Assembly (NCBI GenBank): GCA_030549855.1
Contig: JAUQQP010000040.1
Location: forward strand, 1-46,301
From: Cyanobacteriota bacterium SRBZ.bins.94.201705
GTDB taxonomy: Bacteria > Cyanobacteriota > Cyanobacteriia > Cyanobacteriales > Cyanobacteriaceae
Direction of reading: 5' to 3'
Length of the DNA: 46,301 nt
Shown: positions 9,116 to 18,771 of the stretch, piece after piece
Layout: each line of letters starts with the position of its first letter
Numbering within the stretch: the first letter of the stretch is position 1
Made by a program: the position numbers and the translations under genes
The notes under the pieces: model-generated
What the model saw: the letters and a program-made list of their open reading frames with translations, nothing else
Told to the model about the DNA's origin: nothing
Database searches by the model: none

Positions 9116-9700
9116 CTAGGAAGAAGGGGTGTGAAGGAAGTGAGTGATGTGGGAGAAAACACGGGCATCTTCCAACATGCAGCGGTGATGCCAGACGGGG
9201 ATAGGTTTTTCGAGGCCAAGGCCAAAGAGGGAACTGTTAGGGGGTATAATAATGGTGTCAAAGGGTGTCCAGAGGTTAAGTATCTCCAAGTCTTTCAAAA
9301 GGTGTTTGTCTTTATTTAAAGCATTGAGGAAATGGCTATTAGGGCGCATCTGGACAACACCAGGAAAGGGAAGGAGATAGGCGGTGATAGTGCCATTGTT
9401 GGGGGCAGAAATGGTAATATATTTTCTTACTCTCTCAATGCCACCAAGTCTCTGAAGATAGTAACGTGTCACCAATCCCCCCATACTAAAACCCAAAAGG
9501 TTAATCTTGCCTTGGGGCACAATGGCGTCTATAAACTCTTTTAGTTGTATAGCAAGGTGTGTTAAATCCCTTAGTCCACAATTGGGTTTTAAGTCTGGTG
9601 CATAGGTTTGGTAGCCGTGTTTTTGAAGATGACTAGCAAGAGAATGAAAGATACTACCGGTGTCGAAAATCCCATGCACCATTACAATGATTTTAGACAT
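9116..9700 (-). CDS. Alpha/beta hydrolase, lipase-like
   Basis: About 194 residues if started at the ATG at 9700, which directly precedes SKIIVMVHG; an in-frame TTG at 9751 would add 17 residues. The VHGIFDTGSIF oxyanion segment, the nucleophile elbow GFSMGG and a C-terminal His (SHITHFL) fit the alpha/beta hydrolase fold. It resembles cyanobacterial triacylglycerol-lipase/PGAP1-like proteins. The substrate is unknown. The gene is monocistronic and convergent with the EAL gene. The strand downstream of it is a long G-rich, purine-biased stretch (about 8990-9125 on the plus strand). Confidence 0.78.
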   Translation of the reverse strand: MSKIIVMVHGIFDTGSIFHSLASHLQKHGYQTYAPDLKPNCGLRDLTHLAIQLKEFIDAIVPQGKINLLGFSMGGLVTRYYLQRLGGIERVRKYITISAPNNGTITAYLLPFPGVVQMRPNSHFLNALNKDKHLLKDLEILNLWTPFDTIIIPPNSSLFGLGLEKPIPVWHHRCMLEDARVFSHITHFLHTPSS

Positions 9701-10153
9701 ATTGGCCTGAAGGTTCAAGTTATATTTAATTTCCCCTGATTTTAACTCCAATAAGGGCCTTCACAATTTCCCAGGGTGAGGACAAGATAAGATAAATCCT
9801 CGCGTACAGATTTATAATGATAAATCCCGACATTTACAGGCTTATAATCATATACCTCAAATCCTAGTAAGGGTTTATTGCCACAAACCCCCCTACATCC
9901 TAATTCTCATTTCTCAATCCAGATAACAGGCAGTGTAAAACTGGCGTCGCCTCCTATTTTCTGCATGTCTGCCTCCCTCTCCCTGGTTACTGACAATACA
10001 TTCCCCTTTTAAAGGAAAATCCCCCTTGCTGCCAATGAAATTTTCCCCAGACTTTGAGCACAATTGTATTTTTCCCCAGAATTAAATAAATGCTTACCCC
10101 TTTAGAGAAATTTATCCTCCAGCCGAGGTTTAATAGTTTTCCCCAAAAATTCC
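9701..10153. other. Non-coding stretch, nothing recognised
   Basis: No open frame with protein-like composition and no RNA gene that I can recognise. A minus-strand frame at 9987-10175 is short and has no ribosome binding site or recognisable motif. The region grades into the decayed coding sequence that follows. Confidence 0.4.
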
Positions 10154-11800
10154 TATAATATAGACCTTTTTTCAAAACCTAGCCGTTGGAAAGTAATATT
10201 ATGCCCTTTTAGTTTCTCAATATGTCTTTGAGTACTTTTTCCAGGTGTAGAGTTCTATTTTCCCCTATAGGTGTATGTTATAGATGTTATCTGGCTTGAT
10301 TTATATTTGCGTCTATTCCCAGGGAATTTGCCGTAAAACATTTGAGGATCTTTTCTTTGCCTTTATTTATGCGTTTACTTCGGCTGTTTTCTCAATCTCA
10401 TTCTTAATTGTACTCTTTCTTCATTTCAAAACCCTGTAACTTTTCTGGTTGTGTATTTGAAGCCCCTATTTGTAGGGGTATAAATGCAGCTTTTTCTTTT
10501 CCTTGGGTAGGTGGTTTAATCCCGCCTTCAAAAATTTTGCCATTTTTTTCTCCTCTTTTGTAGCTGTTTGGCTATAGCCGCCGAAATTTGTCTATATTCT
10601 CTGGCGTCGACTGGAGACATTTCGACTCTATTGTTGGCCGAATTTCTCTTTTTTTATAATCTCACTCCCTCTTCTTTTACTCCCTTTTTAATATTCCGCT
10701 TTTGAATCTAAATTTGAAATTCTTATCTTTGTTTTTCATTTAACTGTGGTGTTTTAAAACTATTCGTCTCAATGTGTTGACAAGGGATATAAGACTCCCC
10801 AATCTCTTTTGTATCCCTGCCACTGACTGGAGGCATAGGTTTCACCCCTTTACACTTCCCCAGCTTCGTCTTTTTCGGTTTTATAAATACTAGTTTGTCT
10901 TTTTTTTTTCTGTTTTTTTACTGTCAGCAAAGGGTGAATAGGTGTATGCTATCCTTGGTAATCTTCTGAATAATACCCTCTGTTTCTCCTCGGCTTGCCA
11001 TGCAATAGTGTATAACCAAGCCCAAAAACTTTAAATGTCAGAAAAGAAGGCAACAATTCCTCCTTCCCACTGTTTTTCCCTAACCGCTTTTTTACAAGAA
11101 TGCCCTCCTTGGCTACCGTGTTTAATTAAAGGTAAGCAGATTCAATCCTTATTCCTCTTGTCTCCCTTGATTTGAAGAAGATTCTTCCCTTGGGATTTCT
11201 CTCAAAGTCGATAGAAGTGCGTCATCACATTTTGAGCATAATTTTCTATGGGCCAGATTTTATCCCCCTTAGCCAGTAGATTATTTTAGTCTCTCTGCCC
11301 ATTAAGTCTGTCTCCATCTTCGTAACTGAAAAGGAATAAATAGGTGGCTATGGTTTCATTTTTAGATTCTATTGTTTCCCCATTTTCTAAGAGAATTGTA
11401 CCCCCTGACAGAAATTGTTTCGCCCCAGGCACATTCTTCCGTTCAAATAATTTACCACACTTTTGTACAGCCTAGCCCTATTTCTTCAGCTTGTTGTAAT
11501 AATCTTATGTAAAACCCCACAAAAAAGAGTCATCGTTTTAAGTGTTTTCCGCCTATATTTTCCCATTAATTTTAATTCAGATATTTGTTTTCCCCACCGC
11601 CTTATAATCTCCCAAAGTAGGCCAGTGTGTTTTTTCCCCCTCCTTACAGGTAAAAAACATGTTTTCCCATTTCCTGATTGCATCATAATAACCAGTCAGG
11701 TTGACAGAAAAATTCCTGAATATGATATAATCGAAGTATTAAAAGGTAGAATAGGCTTATTTTGACCTTTATTACTGTAGTTGTTATAAAGTACTAAAAA
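10154..11800 (-). pseudogene. Decayed minus-strand coding region, family unknown
   Basis: No intact gene is present, but on the minus strand several protein-like open segments follow each other with stops and frame changes. They lie at 11800-11699 (includes KPILPFNTSIISYSGIF) and 11702-11580 (LTGYYDAIRKWENMF), joined by an apparent one-base shift. Others are at 11459-11212 (FERKNVPGAKQFLSGG, with one in-frame TAA at 11288-11286 and then KIWPIENYAQNVMTHFYRL), 10851-10723 (VKPMPPVSGRDTKEIG), about 10645-10528 (MSPVDAREYRQISAAIAKQ) and 10242-10154 (KSTQRHIEKLKG). Their codon-like texture and common strand suggest one or two degraded genes. I do not recognise the family. Part of the signal could be chance in AT-rich DNA. 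Confidence 0.4.
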
Positions 11801-12103
11801 CTACTGCCAGCTAGGAGAAATTACACAGGCAAGTTAAAAGTAACCGCATGGGGAGAGTGGGTTTGGGGTGATGGACAACCGGGAATCCTCTTTCTTGTTG
11901 TCCGTCGAGACTGCCTTCTCCCTTGCATCATGCAGGCCAAAGGCATTTCCTCCCCCTGTCAATTTTTTCTTAGTAATTTCCAGGATTATCATTCCATTTC
12001 AATTCATAACAGTTATCTGCATTAGTTAGAAAAATTTTATGGGAGAACAACAGGGACGATTTGTGATAAAATTACGGTTATATAGCAGAAATATTTTGAA
12101 ATT
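11801..12103 (+). other. fumC upstream region
   Basis: A non-coding gap before fumC. I see no strong promoter close to the start codon. A candidate TTGACA (11701-11706) with TATAAT (11726-11731) lies further up, inside the decayed region. Its 19-base spacing is longer than ideal, and it would give a leader of about 370 nt. Confidence 0.3.
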
Positions 12104-13516
12104 ATGGAAGAGAGAAATACCCGCATAGAAAAAGACAGCATCGGCGAGATAGAAGTGCCTGCAGACAAATACTGGGGCGCCCAAACCCAACGCTCATTAA
12201 AGTATTTTTCTATCGGAGACGACTTGATGCCCTTAGAGGTAATTAGGGCTTTGGCTATAGTTAAAAAAGCGGCTGCGATTACCAATCAAGAATTAGGAAG
12301 ATTAGCCCCGGAAAAAGCCAAATTAATAATCCAAGTAGCAGAGGAAATTATCGAAGGGAAACTGGATGCCCATTTCCCACTACATGTGTGGATGACAGGC
12401 AGTGGCACTCAGGCTAACATGAATGTAAATGAAGTAATTGCTAATCGTGCCATTGAAATAGCGGGAGGAAAATTGGGCAGCAAACACCCCATCCACCCCA
12501 ATGATGATGTTAACATGTCTCAGTCTTCCAATGATGCCTTCCCCACCGCTATGAATATTGCCGCGGCTGTTGCCGTCAAACAGCGTCTGATTCCGGGAGT
12601 AGTGAAACTAAGAGACGCCCTAGCAGAAAAAGCAGAAGCCTGGAAGGACATTATAAAAATAGGACGCACTCACCTTCAAGACGCTGTACCTCTGAGTCTA
12701 GGGCAAGAATTTTCCGGCTACGTGGGGATGTTAGACGATAACCTTCACAGGATTGAAAACGCCCTTCCCGGCATATATCAACTAGCTATTGGGGGTACAG
12801 CTGTAGGTACTGGTATTAACGCGCCTCGAGGTTTTGCGGAAAGGGTAGCCCAACACATAGCAGCCATTACTGGTTTGCCATTTGTTTCCGCCCCTAACAA
12901 GTTTACCGTAATGGGGGCCCATGATGCCATGATAATGTTAAGCGCCACCCTTAAAACCCTCGCCTGTTCATTATACAAAATTGCCAATGATATTCGTTTA
13001 CTGGCTTGTGGGCCAAGGGCGGGCATTTATGAGTTAGAATTACCAGCTAATGAGCCAGGCTCTTCCATTATGCCAGGAAAGGTCAACCCCACTCAATGTG
13101 AAGCCTTGGCAATGGTAGCAGTACAGGTGATAGGGTATGATACAGCTGTAAGTATGGCAGGCGCAGGCGGCATCCTGGAGATGAATGTCTACAAACCGCT
13201 TATTATTTACAATGTGCTCCAGTCTATCAAAATTTTGGCAGACGGGTGTAATAACTTTGCCCAATACTGCGTCAGAGACATGAAACCCAACAGAGAGAGG
13301 ATACAACAGCTGGTAAATCAGTCTTTAATGTTAGTCACCGCCTTAACGCCCAAAATAGGCTATGACAAAGCGTCAGAAATTGCCCAGCTTGCCTATAAGC
13401 AGAATCTTACCCTGAAAGAAGCCACTCTGCAATTGGGTTACCTCACCGAGGCAGAATTCGATGAATGTATGGATTTACACAAGATGGCTTACCCCCACGA
13501 AAACGGCCAAACCTGA
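12104..13516 (+). CDS. fumC: Fumarate hydratase class II
   Basis: The enzyme hydrates fumarate to L-malate in the TCA branch and recycles fumarate from purine and arginine synthesis. At 470 residues it has normal length. Family signatures are present: [34 protein letters not shown], the region around [20 protein letters not shown], and the fumarase/aspartase signature [11 protein letters not shown]. The DDVN-SQSSND and GTGIN segments point to class II fumarase rather than aspartase or argininosuccinate lyase. The ATG start is chosen by alignment with the common N-terminus ([13 protein letters not shown]). The gene is isolated, with the decayed region upstream and a repeat array downstream. 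Confidence 0.95.
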   Translation: MEERNTRIEKDSIGEIEVPADKYWGAQTQRSLKYFSIGDDLMPLEVIRALAIVKKAAAITNQELGRLAPEKAKLIIQVAEEIIEGKLDAHFPLHVWMTGSGTQANMNVNEVIANRAIEIAGGKLGSKHPIHPNDDVNMSQSSNDAFPTAMNIAAAVAVKQRLIPGVVKLRDALAEKAEAWKDIIKIGRTHLQDAVPLSLGQEFSGYVGMLDDNLHRIENALPGIYQLAIGGTAVGTGINAPRGFAERVAQHIAAITGLPFVSAPNKFTVMGAHDAMIMLSATLKTLACSLYKIANDIRLLACGPRAGIYELELPANEPGSSIMPGKVNPTQCEALAMVAVQVIGYDTAVSMAGAGGILEMNVYKPLIIYNVLQSIKILADGCNNFAQYCVRDMKPNRERIQQLVNQSLMLVTALTPKIGYDKASEIAQLAYKQNLTLKEATLQLGYLTEAEFDECMDLHKMAYPHENGQT

Positions 13517-13570
13517 CTGATGTCACCCACAGTTGCCCTATTTTTATTGTAACCATTCGATTACCCTCAC

Positions 13571-14335
13571 CAGTTGTCTCAACTAGTAGACTATCTCCCC
13601 CTTGTTACTAGTCACCCCAACTAGTAGACTACCTTCCTTGTTACTAGTCATCCCAACCAGCAGTTATCCCCTCTTGTTAATAGTTATCCCAACTAGCAGA
13701 CTACTCCCTCTGCTACCAGTTATCCCAACTAGTAGACTACCTTCCTTGTTACTAGTCATCCCAACTAGCAGTTACCCCCTCTTGTTAATAGTCATCCCAA
13801 CCAGCAGTTACTCCCTCTTGTTACCAGTTATCCCAACTAGTAGACTATCTCCCCCTTGTTACTAGTTATCCCAACTAGCAGTTACCCCCTCTTGTTACCA
13901 GTTATCCCAACTAGTAGACTATCTCCCCCTTGTTACTAGTTATCCCAACTAGCAGTTACTCCCTCTTGTTACCAGTTATCCCAACCAGCAGTTACCCCCT
14001 CTTGTTACTAGTCATCCCAACTACAACCAGCAGTTACCCCCTCTTGTTACTAGTCATCCCAACTACAACCAGCAGTTACCCCCTCTTGTTACTAGTTATC
14101 CCAACTAGTAGACTATCTCCCCCTTGTTACTAGTTATCCCAACTAGCAGTTACTCCCTCTTGTTACTAGTTATCCCAACTACAACCAGCAGTTACCCCCT
14201 CTTGTTACCAGTTATCCCAACCAGCAGTTACTCCCTCTTGTTACCAGTTATCCCAACTAGCAGTTACCCCCTCTTGTTACCAGTTATCCCAACCAGCAGT
14301 TACTCCCTCTTGTTAATAGTTATCCTGACTAGTCA
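13571..14335. repeat. Tandem repeat array, about 20 units of 36/38/42 nt
   Basis: Head-to-tail units share the core CTTGTTACTAGTTATCCCAA. Most are 36 nt and begin CAGTTA or TAGACTA. Units beginning TAGACTATCTCCCCC are 38 nt. Three units carry an extra ACAACC and are 42 nt. Many units can form a CTAGTT / AACTAG hairpin with an ATCCC loop; the best has 8 bp (TACTAGTT at 14090-14097 with AACTAGTA at 14103-14110). Reading frames of period 12 residues arise on the plus strand, but the 38-nt units shift the frame and stops interrupt it, so I regard the array as non-coding. The 3' edge (to about 14400) decays into diverged copies. Confidence 0.95.
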
Positions 14336-14838
14336 ACTAACCTCCTTTAATTGTTAGTCAACCCATAGTCATTGTAAACCAGTCATTGCTTCTTCATTTG
14401 CCAGTGGTAAATCTTTTAAGCCCCATTCTCATTGTAACCTCTTATTACCCCTTTGCCTCCCGACAGATAATCACCCCTACTTTTCTCTACTATTCCTTGC
14501 CGCCGGCTACCAGCCGTTGATTCCTTCCCATTGTTTTCGTTTATCCTCCAGTCGTCTCCCCTCGGGGAAAGTAACAAATACACTTGGTGATGAGATACTT
14601 TTCCCGCCGAGGTTTTAACATTGTTAAAGCTGTCGTCGTCTGTCTGCCGGCTTGTTTCTTGGGTTTTGGGTGTGGCAGGGGGGTTTTCCAAAACACAAAA
14701 GGGGGGAAAATCATAAAGGCGGCATAACAGGAAAGAATCAACGGGGAAAAATCATTGTAGAGGTGAGGGTTTGTCTCTACCCCATGCCCATAACAAGTCT
14801 ATAATCATAAATCCGGTTAGCAAAATCCAATTGAAGTC
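14336..14838. other. Spacer between repeat array and ATPase gene
   Basis: About 500 nt without a supported gene. The first 80 nt look like diverged remnants of the array (for example GTTAGTCAACCC). Minus-strand frames at 14416-14741 overlap each other, have low-complexity composition and no ribosome binding site, so they are not called. The ATPase promoter presumably lies near 14760-14838, but no clear -35/-10 pair is seen. Confidence 0.4.
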
Positions 14839-16551
14839 ATGAGAAGAAAGCAACATCTGGAAGAATTACTAAAAAGTTTGGAGGGAAGAGGCTATCCCGC
14901 CTATAAGAGTATCAAGGGGGAATATCAATTTAGCAATCCCAATTTTCTGTTACTAATAGACAAAGTCCAAAGTGACCCCTTTGCCCCTCCAAGTAAAATT
15001 AGAATTAGAATACCCCAGACTGTGGCTCAATTTCCCTCCCATCTCTACTCCTCCCCCATCCGCAATATTGCCTTATGCGACTACCTCCATAGACAGGCAG
15101 TGGAAAAGCTAAAACAATTCAGTCAAAGAAGGGGGAGTGGTAAAAGTGGTTTAATCGCCATGGCTAATATTGGGCAAGAGGTTTTGCGTCGTAGTAGTAT
15201 TCTAATAGACTCCCAGTGGCTAGAAGTGCGTTTGGTGGTGGGGTTGCCAGCAAGTGGCAGAAGAATCCTCGGTTTTGAAGCCTTGGAGTTGTTATGTGAA
15301 GACATCCCAGAAATTGTCAAAGAATGCTTTTTGTATAAATTCCTAAACCCCCGTCAGGTTACACTACATGTGGAAACAGTAGAAGATGCCGAATATATAC
15401 GTCAACAACTTCCCCATAGGAAACTAGTAGCCTTTGTGGCTAATGGTGCCATTTTACCTCGTGACAGTGGTGTTTCTAGTCTTCCCCTACAAGGAGAAGA
15501 GGTGGTAAAGTTTCAATCTCCCCCATCTTTGGAGGTGGAATTTGAATGCCCCAACAGGGGTAAAATTAGGGGGATGGGAATACCTGAAGGCGTCACTCTT
15601 ATTGTCGGTGGTGGCTATCATGGTAAATCTACCCTCCTTAGGGCATTAGAATTAGGAGTTTATAATCATATTCCCGGCGATGGACGAGAATTTGTAGTAA
15701 CTATACCTACAGCTGTAAAAATACGAGCTGAAGATGGACGAAGTATTACTGGTGTAGATATATCTCCTTTTATAAACAACCTACCCCAAGGCAAGTCTAC
15801 TACCAATTTTCATACTGCTAATGCCAGTGGCAGTACCTCCCAGAGTGCTAATATTATAGAGGCATTGGAGGTAGGGTGTCGTTTGTTACTAATAGACGAA
15901 GACACCTCTGCCACTAATTTTATGATTAGGGATGCCAGGATGCGTCAACTGGTTGCCAGAGAGCCCATTACGCCCTTTATTGATAAAATTAGACTACTAT
16001 ATCGGGACTATGGGGTATCTACCATTTTGGTGATGGGGGGTAGTGGTGACTATCTGGATGTAGCCGACTTAGTCATTGCCATGGATTGTTTTCAACCGGT
16101 AGATGTGACAGAAAAAGCTAAACAGATTGTCAGACAATTACCCCTGCCGCAACCCTCACTCCCCTCTCATTTTGGCAAAATAACTCACAGGATAATCAAC
16201 CCTGATAGTATTTCCGCCCGTCGTGGCAGAAAAGAGGTTAAAATTCAAGTTAGAGATTTGACTGGTATTGAGTTTGGCGAGGAGAAGATAGACTTATCCT
16301 GTGTTGAACAGTTGGTAGACACTTGTCAACTACGTGCCATTGCCCTAGCCATATTATATGCCCAGGAGACATACCTGCGACAGAGAAAACCCCTAGCCGA
16401 GGTTTTAGAAGCTGTAATGAAAGATATTCAGACAAGGGGGTTGGACATTTTAACAGACACCCCCCAGGGAGACTTGGCCATGTTTAGGAGTTTTGAGTTA
16501 GCAGCCGCCATTAACCGTCTTAGAAGTCTGGAGGTGTTTTCCCCCCAGTAG
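14839..16551 (+). CDS. Predicted ABC-class ATPase (COG3044 type)
   Basis: This 570-residue soluble protein matches the ABC-class ATPase family (PF09818 / COG3044), whose function is unknown. A Walker A-like loop, GGGYHGKSTLL, lies at about residues 256-266. A Walker B-like LLIDED lies at 350-355, followed by TSATNFMIRD. Two conserved blocks, FHTANASGSTSQSANIIEALE and a late ILVMGGSGDYLDVAD, complete the family pattern. There are no membrane segments, so it is not a transporter subunit. Length is normal. It has no operon partner and is flanked by two different tandem-repeat arrays, one ending about 500 nt upstream and one starting 18 nt after its stop. Function is not assigned. Confidence 0.85.
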   Translation: MRRKQHLEELLKSLEGRGYPAYKSIKGEYQFSNPNFLLLIDKVQSDPFAPPSKIRIRIPQTVAQFPSHLYSSPIRNIALCDYLHRQAVEKLKQFSQRRGSGKSGLIAMANIGQEVLRRSSILIDSQWLEVRLVVGLPASGRRILGFEALELLCEDIPEIVKECFLYKFLNPRQVTLHVETVEDAEYIRQQLPHRKLVAFVANGAILPRDSGVSSLPLQGEEVVKFQSPPSLEVEFECPNRGKIRGMGIPEGVTLIVGGGYHGKSTLLRALELGVYNHIPGDGREFVVTIPTAVKIRAEDGRSITGVDISPFINNLPQGKSTTNFHTANASGSTSQSANIIEALEVGCRLLLIDEDTSATNFMIRDARMRQLVAREPITPFIDKIRLLYRDYGVSTILVMGGSGDYLDVADLVIAMDCFQPVDVTEKAKQIVRQLPLPQPSLPSHFGKITHRIINPDSISARRGRKEVKIQVRDLTGIEFGEEKIDLSCVEQLVDTCQLRAIALAILYAQETYLRQRKPLAEVLEAVMKDIQTRGLDILTDTPQGDLAMFRSFELAAAINRLRSLEVFSPQ

Positions 16552-16568
16552 AGGTAAGTAGGGGTAAG

Positions 16569-16984
16569 GGTTTATCCCTATCCCTAGGTTTATCCCTATC
16601 CCTAGGTTTATCCCTATCCCAGGTTTATCCCTATCCCAGGTTTATCTCTATCCCTAGGTTTATCCCTATCCCAGGTTTATCCCTATCCCAAGGTTTATCC
16701 CTATCCTAGGTTTATCCTATCCCTAGGTTTATCTCTATCCCTAGGTTTATCCCTATCCCAGGTTTATCTCTATCCCTAGGTTTATCCCTATCCTAGGTTT
16801 ATCCTATCCCTAGGTTTATCTCTATCCCTAGGTTTATCCCTATCCCAGGTTTATCCCTATCCCAAGGTTTATCCCTATCCTAGGTTTACCCTATCCCAGG
16901 TTTATCTCTATCCCTAGGTTTATCCCTATCCCAGGTTTATCCCTATCCCTAGGTTTATCTCTATCCCTAGGTTTATCCCTATCT
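16569..16984. repeat. Tandem repeat array, about 24 units of 16-18 nt
   Basis: Units of the form GGTTTATCCCTATCCCTA (18 nt), with 17-nt and 16-nt variants (ending CCCA or CCTA, or with CTCTATC), run without spacers. Blocks of four or more units recur in the same variant order (for example 16702-16773 and 16790 onward), which shows segmental duplication inside the array. The minus strand reads as repeated GGGATAGGGAT blocks, and most junctions contain CCTAGG. The array fills nearly the whole gap between the ATPase gene and the stop codon of the sugar permease gene. Confidence 0.96.
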
Positions 16985-16990
16985 CCTCTT

Positions 16991-17824
16991 TTAGCCCTTA
17001 ATACCTGTGCTGATAGAATTGGGGATAATATAGCGTTGCAGGATGAAGAACAATAGTAAAACCGGTATGAGGGATATTATAGAGCCGGCGGCCACCAGAC
17101 GCCAATTCAAGTCAAGGGAACTGGCTAAGGAGGCCACCCCTAATGGTAAAGTATAATAGTCGGGACGATCTAGAATGATCAACGGCCAGAGGAAATCACT
17201 CCATGAGCCTATAAACACGAAGGTGGCTAGTGTAATTATAGCAGGACGAATAGCAGGTAACATGATATGCCACCAGATTTCCAATTCGTTGCAGCCATCC
17301 ATTCTGCCGGCCTCTTCCAACTCCTTTGGTACTCCCAAAAATGCCTGTCTTAGGAGAAAAATGCCAAAGGCGGAGGCTATTTGCGGCAAAATTAACCCCA
17401 AATAATTGTTTTTTAAACCCAGATTTACCACTAAGACATAGAGGGGTATCATTACTATTTGGAAGGGAATCATTATAGTAGCAACAATAAAGACAAAAAT
17501 GAAATCTCTTCCCCTAAAGTTCAATCTGGCTAAAGGATAGGCCGCCAAAGCACAAAACAGTAAATTCAAAACGACAGTTAAAACCGCGGCTATGGTACTG
17601 TTTAATAGATAACGGGCAAAGGGGTAATTTTGCCAAACCAGACGGTAATTTTCTAGAGTAAATTGTTTTGGTATTAACTGTGGAGGGAAAGAAAATATAT
17701 CCTCTCCTGCCGACTTAAAGGAGGTACTAATCAACCACAGGAGGGGGAATAACATCCCCAATGCTATGATAACCAGAAGGATGTATATGGTTAGAATCTT
17801 TGCAAGGGTATACTTTTGTTTCAT
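16991..17824 (-). CDS. Carbohydrate ABC transporter permease (MalG/UgpE type)
   Basis: This 277-residue inner-membrane permease has six predicted helices and the binding-protein-dependent transport signature EAGRMDGCNELEIWW...LP near residue 190, the EAA loop that docks on the ATPase. N-terminal (LLVIIALGMLFPLLWLISTSFK) and periplasmic (SFPPQLIPKQFTLENYRLVW) segments are typical of the second permease of sugar or glycerol-phosphate importers. No partner permease, ATPase or binding protein is in the window. It starts 35 nt after ycf23 on the same strand and is likely co-transcribed. The substrate is unknown. Confidence 0.87.
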   Translation of the reverse strand: MKQKYTLAKILTIYILLVIIALGMLFPLLWLISTSFKSAGEDIFSFPPQLIPKQFTLENYRLVWQNYPFARYLLNSTIAAVLTVVLNLLFCALAAYPLARLNFRGRDFIFVFIVATIMIPFQIVMIPLYVLVVNLGLKNNYLGLILPQIASAFGIFLLRQAFLGVPKELEEAGRMDGCNELEIWWHIMLPAIRPAIITLATFVFIGSWSDFLWPLIILDRPDYYTLPLGVASLASSLDLNWRLVAAGSIISLIPVLLLFFILQRYIIPNSISTGIKG

Positions 17825-17859
17825 CGCCCATGGGTGGGACTAGCCCACCTCTCAATGCT

Positions 17860-18606
17860 CTACACAGAAGCCTTAACAGGATTGGATTCCAAGGCTTCTA
17901 CCAGGCTACGTACTACAGCCACCATCGCTACTTCGTCATTGAGTTTATTAACAGCGGAGCCAACCCCAATACCACTGGCGCCTGCAGCGATGGCCAGGGG
18001 AGCTGTAACACTAGATAAACCTGAAGCACACATAACGGGGACTTCAACGGCCCGAGAAATGGCATAGGCAGCGGCAAGGGTGGGGGTAGCCTTCTCCATT
18101 AAACCCAGAATACCGCCATGATGGGGGTTGGCACTAGTACCACCTTCTGTTTGAATAATATCAGCGCCGGCGGCAACCAGGGCTTGTGCCAATTCCACCT
18201 GCTCGTCCAGTGGTAAAATATGGGGGACGGTGACAGAGAGGGTCACATCCGGCAATAAATCACGGGTTTGATGGGTAAGGCGTAGTACATCGGCGGCGGA
18301 GAAAGTAATACCTTGAGGATAGAAACTGTCAAAGTTACCAATTTCCACCAAATCAGCCCCAGCGGCAACGGCTTGTGCTAAACTGCTGGGAGATACAGAA
18401 GAAACACAGACAGGCAAACTAATTAACTGCTTTACGGCTTCCACTAACTGGGGGCTAGCGGCAATATCTACGAATGTAGCTCCCCCCATTTCAGCTGCCT
18501 TACAAACAGCAGTAACATTTTGTAGGTCAAAATTGTTCAAGCCACTAATTATTTTGAGAGCCTTTCTGCGGGCAAAGGCTTCAGCTATTATAGGGTTGAG
18601 AGTCAT
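17860..18606 (-). CDS. ycf23: Ycf23 / DUF561 family TIM-barrel protein
   Basis: This protein of about 248 residues is conserved in cyanobacteria and red-lineage plastids (Ycf23, PF04481). It reads as a TIM-barrel with repeated beta-alpha units (ATFVDIAASPQLV, AAGADLVEIGNFDSFYPQG, GADIIQTEGGTS, VMCASGLSSVTAPLAIAAGASGIGVG). The last block resembles the phosphate-binding loops of FMN-binding barrels such as 2-nitropropane dioxygenase-like enzymes. Its biochemical function is not established. I chose the ATG at 18606 (MTLNPIIAEAF); a GTG three codons upstream is also in frame. It precedes the sugar permease gene by 35 nt. Confidence 0.88.
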   Translation of the reverse strand: MTLNPIIAEAFARRKALKIISGLNNFDLQNVTAVCKAAEMGGATFVDIAASPQLVEAVKQLISLPVCVSSVSPSSLAQAVAAGADLVEIGNFDSFYPQGITFSAADVLRLTHQTRDLLPDVTLSVTVPHILPLDEQVELAQALVAAGADIIQTEGGTSANPHHGGILGLMEKATPTLAAAYAISRAVEVPVMCASGLSSVTAPLAIAAGASGIGVGSAVNKLNDEVAMVAVVRSLVEALESNPVKASV

Positions 18607-18771
18607 CTTCACCACCGTTAACTTTTGTGTTGTCTGTTAAACAGGCAATTATAGCAAAAGAGGGTCTACTGGTGATAGGCATTGAGCCCAGGGCGGACGG
18701 CAAGGCGTGGTAAATTATATAAGTGAAATAGCAATAATAGTGGTTTGAGAGAGGAAGATAGAAGGATTGCC

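Noticed and set aside
11463-11765. 100-residue plus-strand frame in the large gap
   Set aside because: It opens with TTG, has no ribosome binding site or family resemblance, and lies opposite the protein-like minus-strand remnants.
13571-14335. CRISPR array suggested by the 36-nt period
   Set aside because: Units are contiguous and all similar. There are no unique spacers between repeats and no cas genes nearby.
13602-14357. Repetitive plus-strand reading frames with a 12-residue period rich in Leu, Pro and Ser
   Set aside because: They arise because most units are 36 nt. The 38-nt units break the frame, stops interrupt it and no ribosome binding site is present.
14416-14741. Two overlapping minus-strand frames upstream of the ATPase gene
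   Set aside because: They have low-complexity composition, overlap each other, and have no start signals or recognisable motifs.
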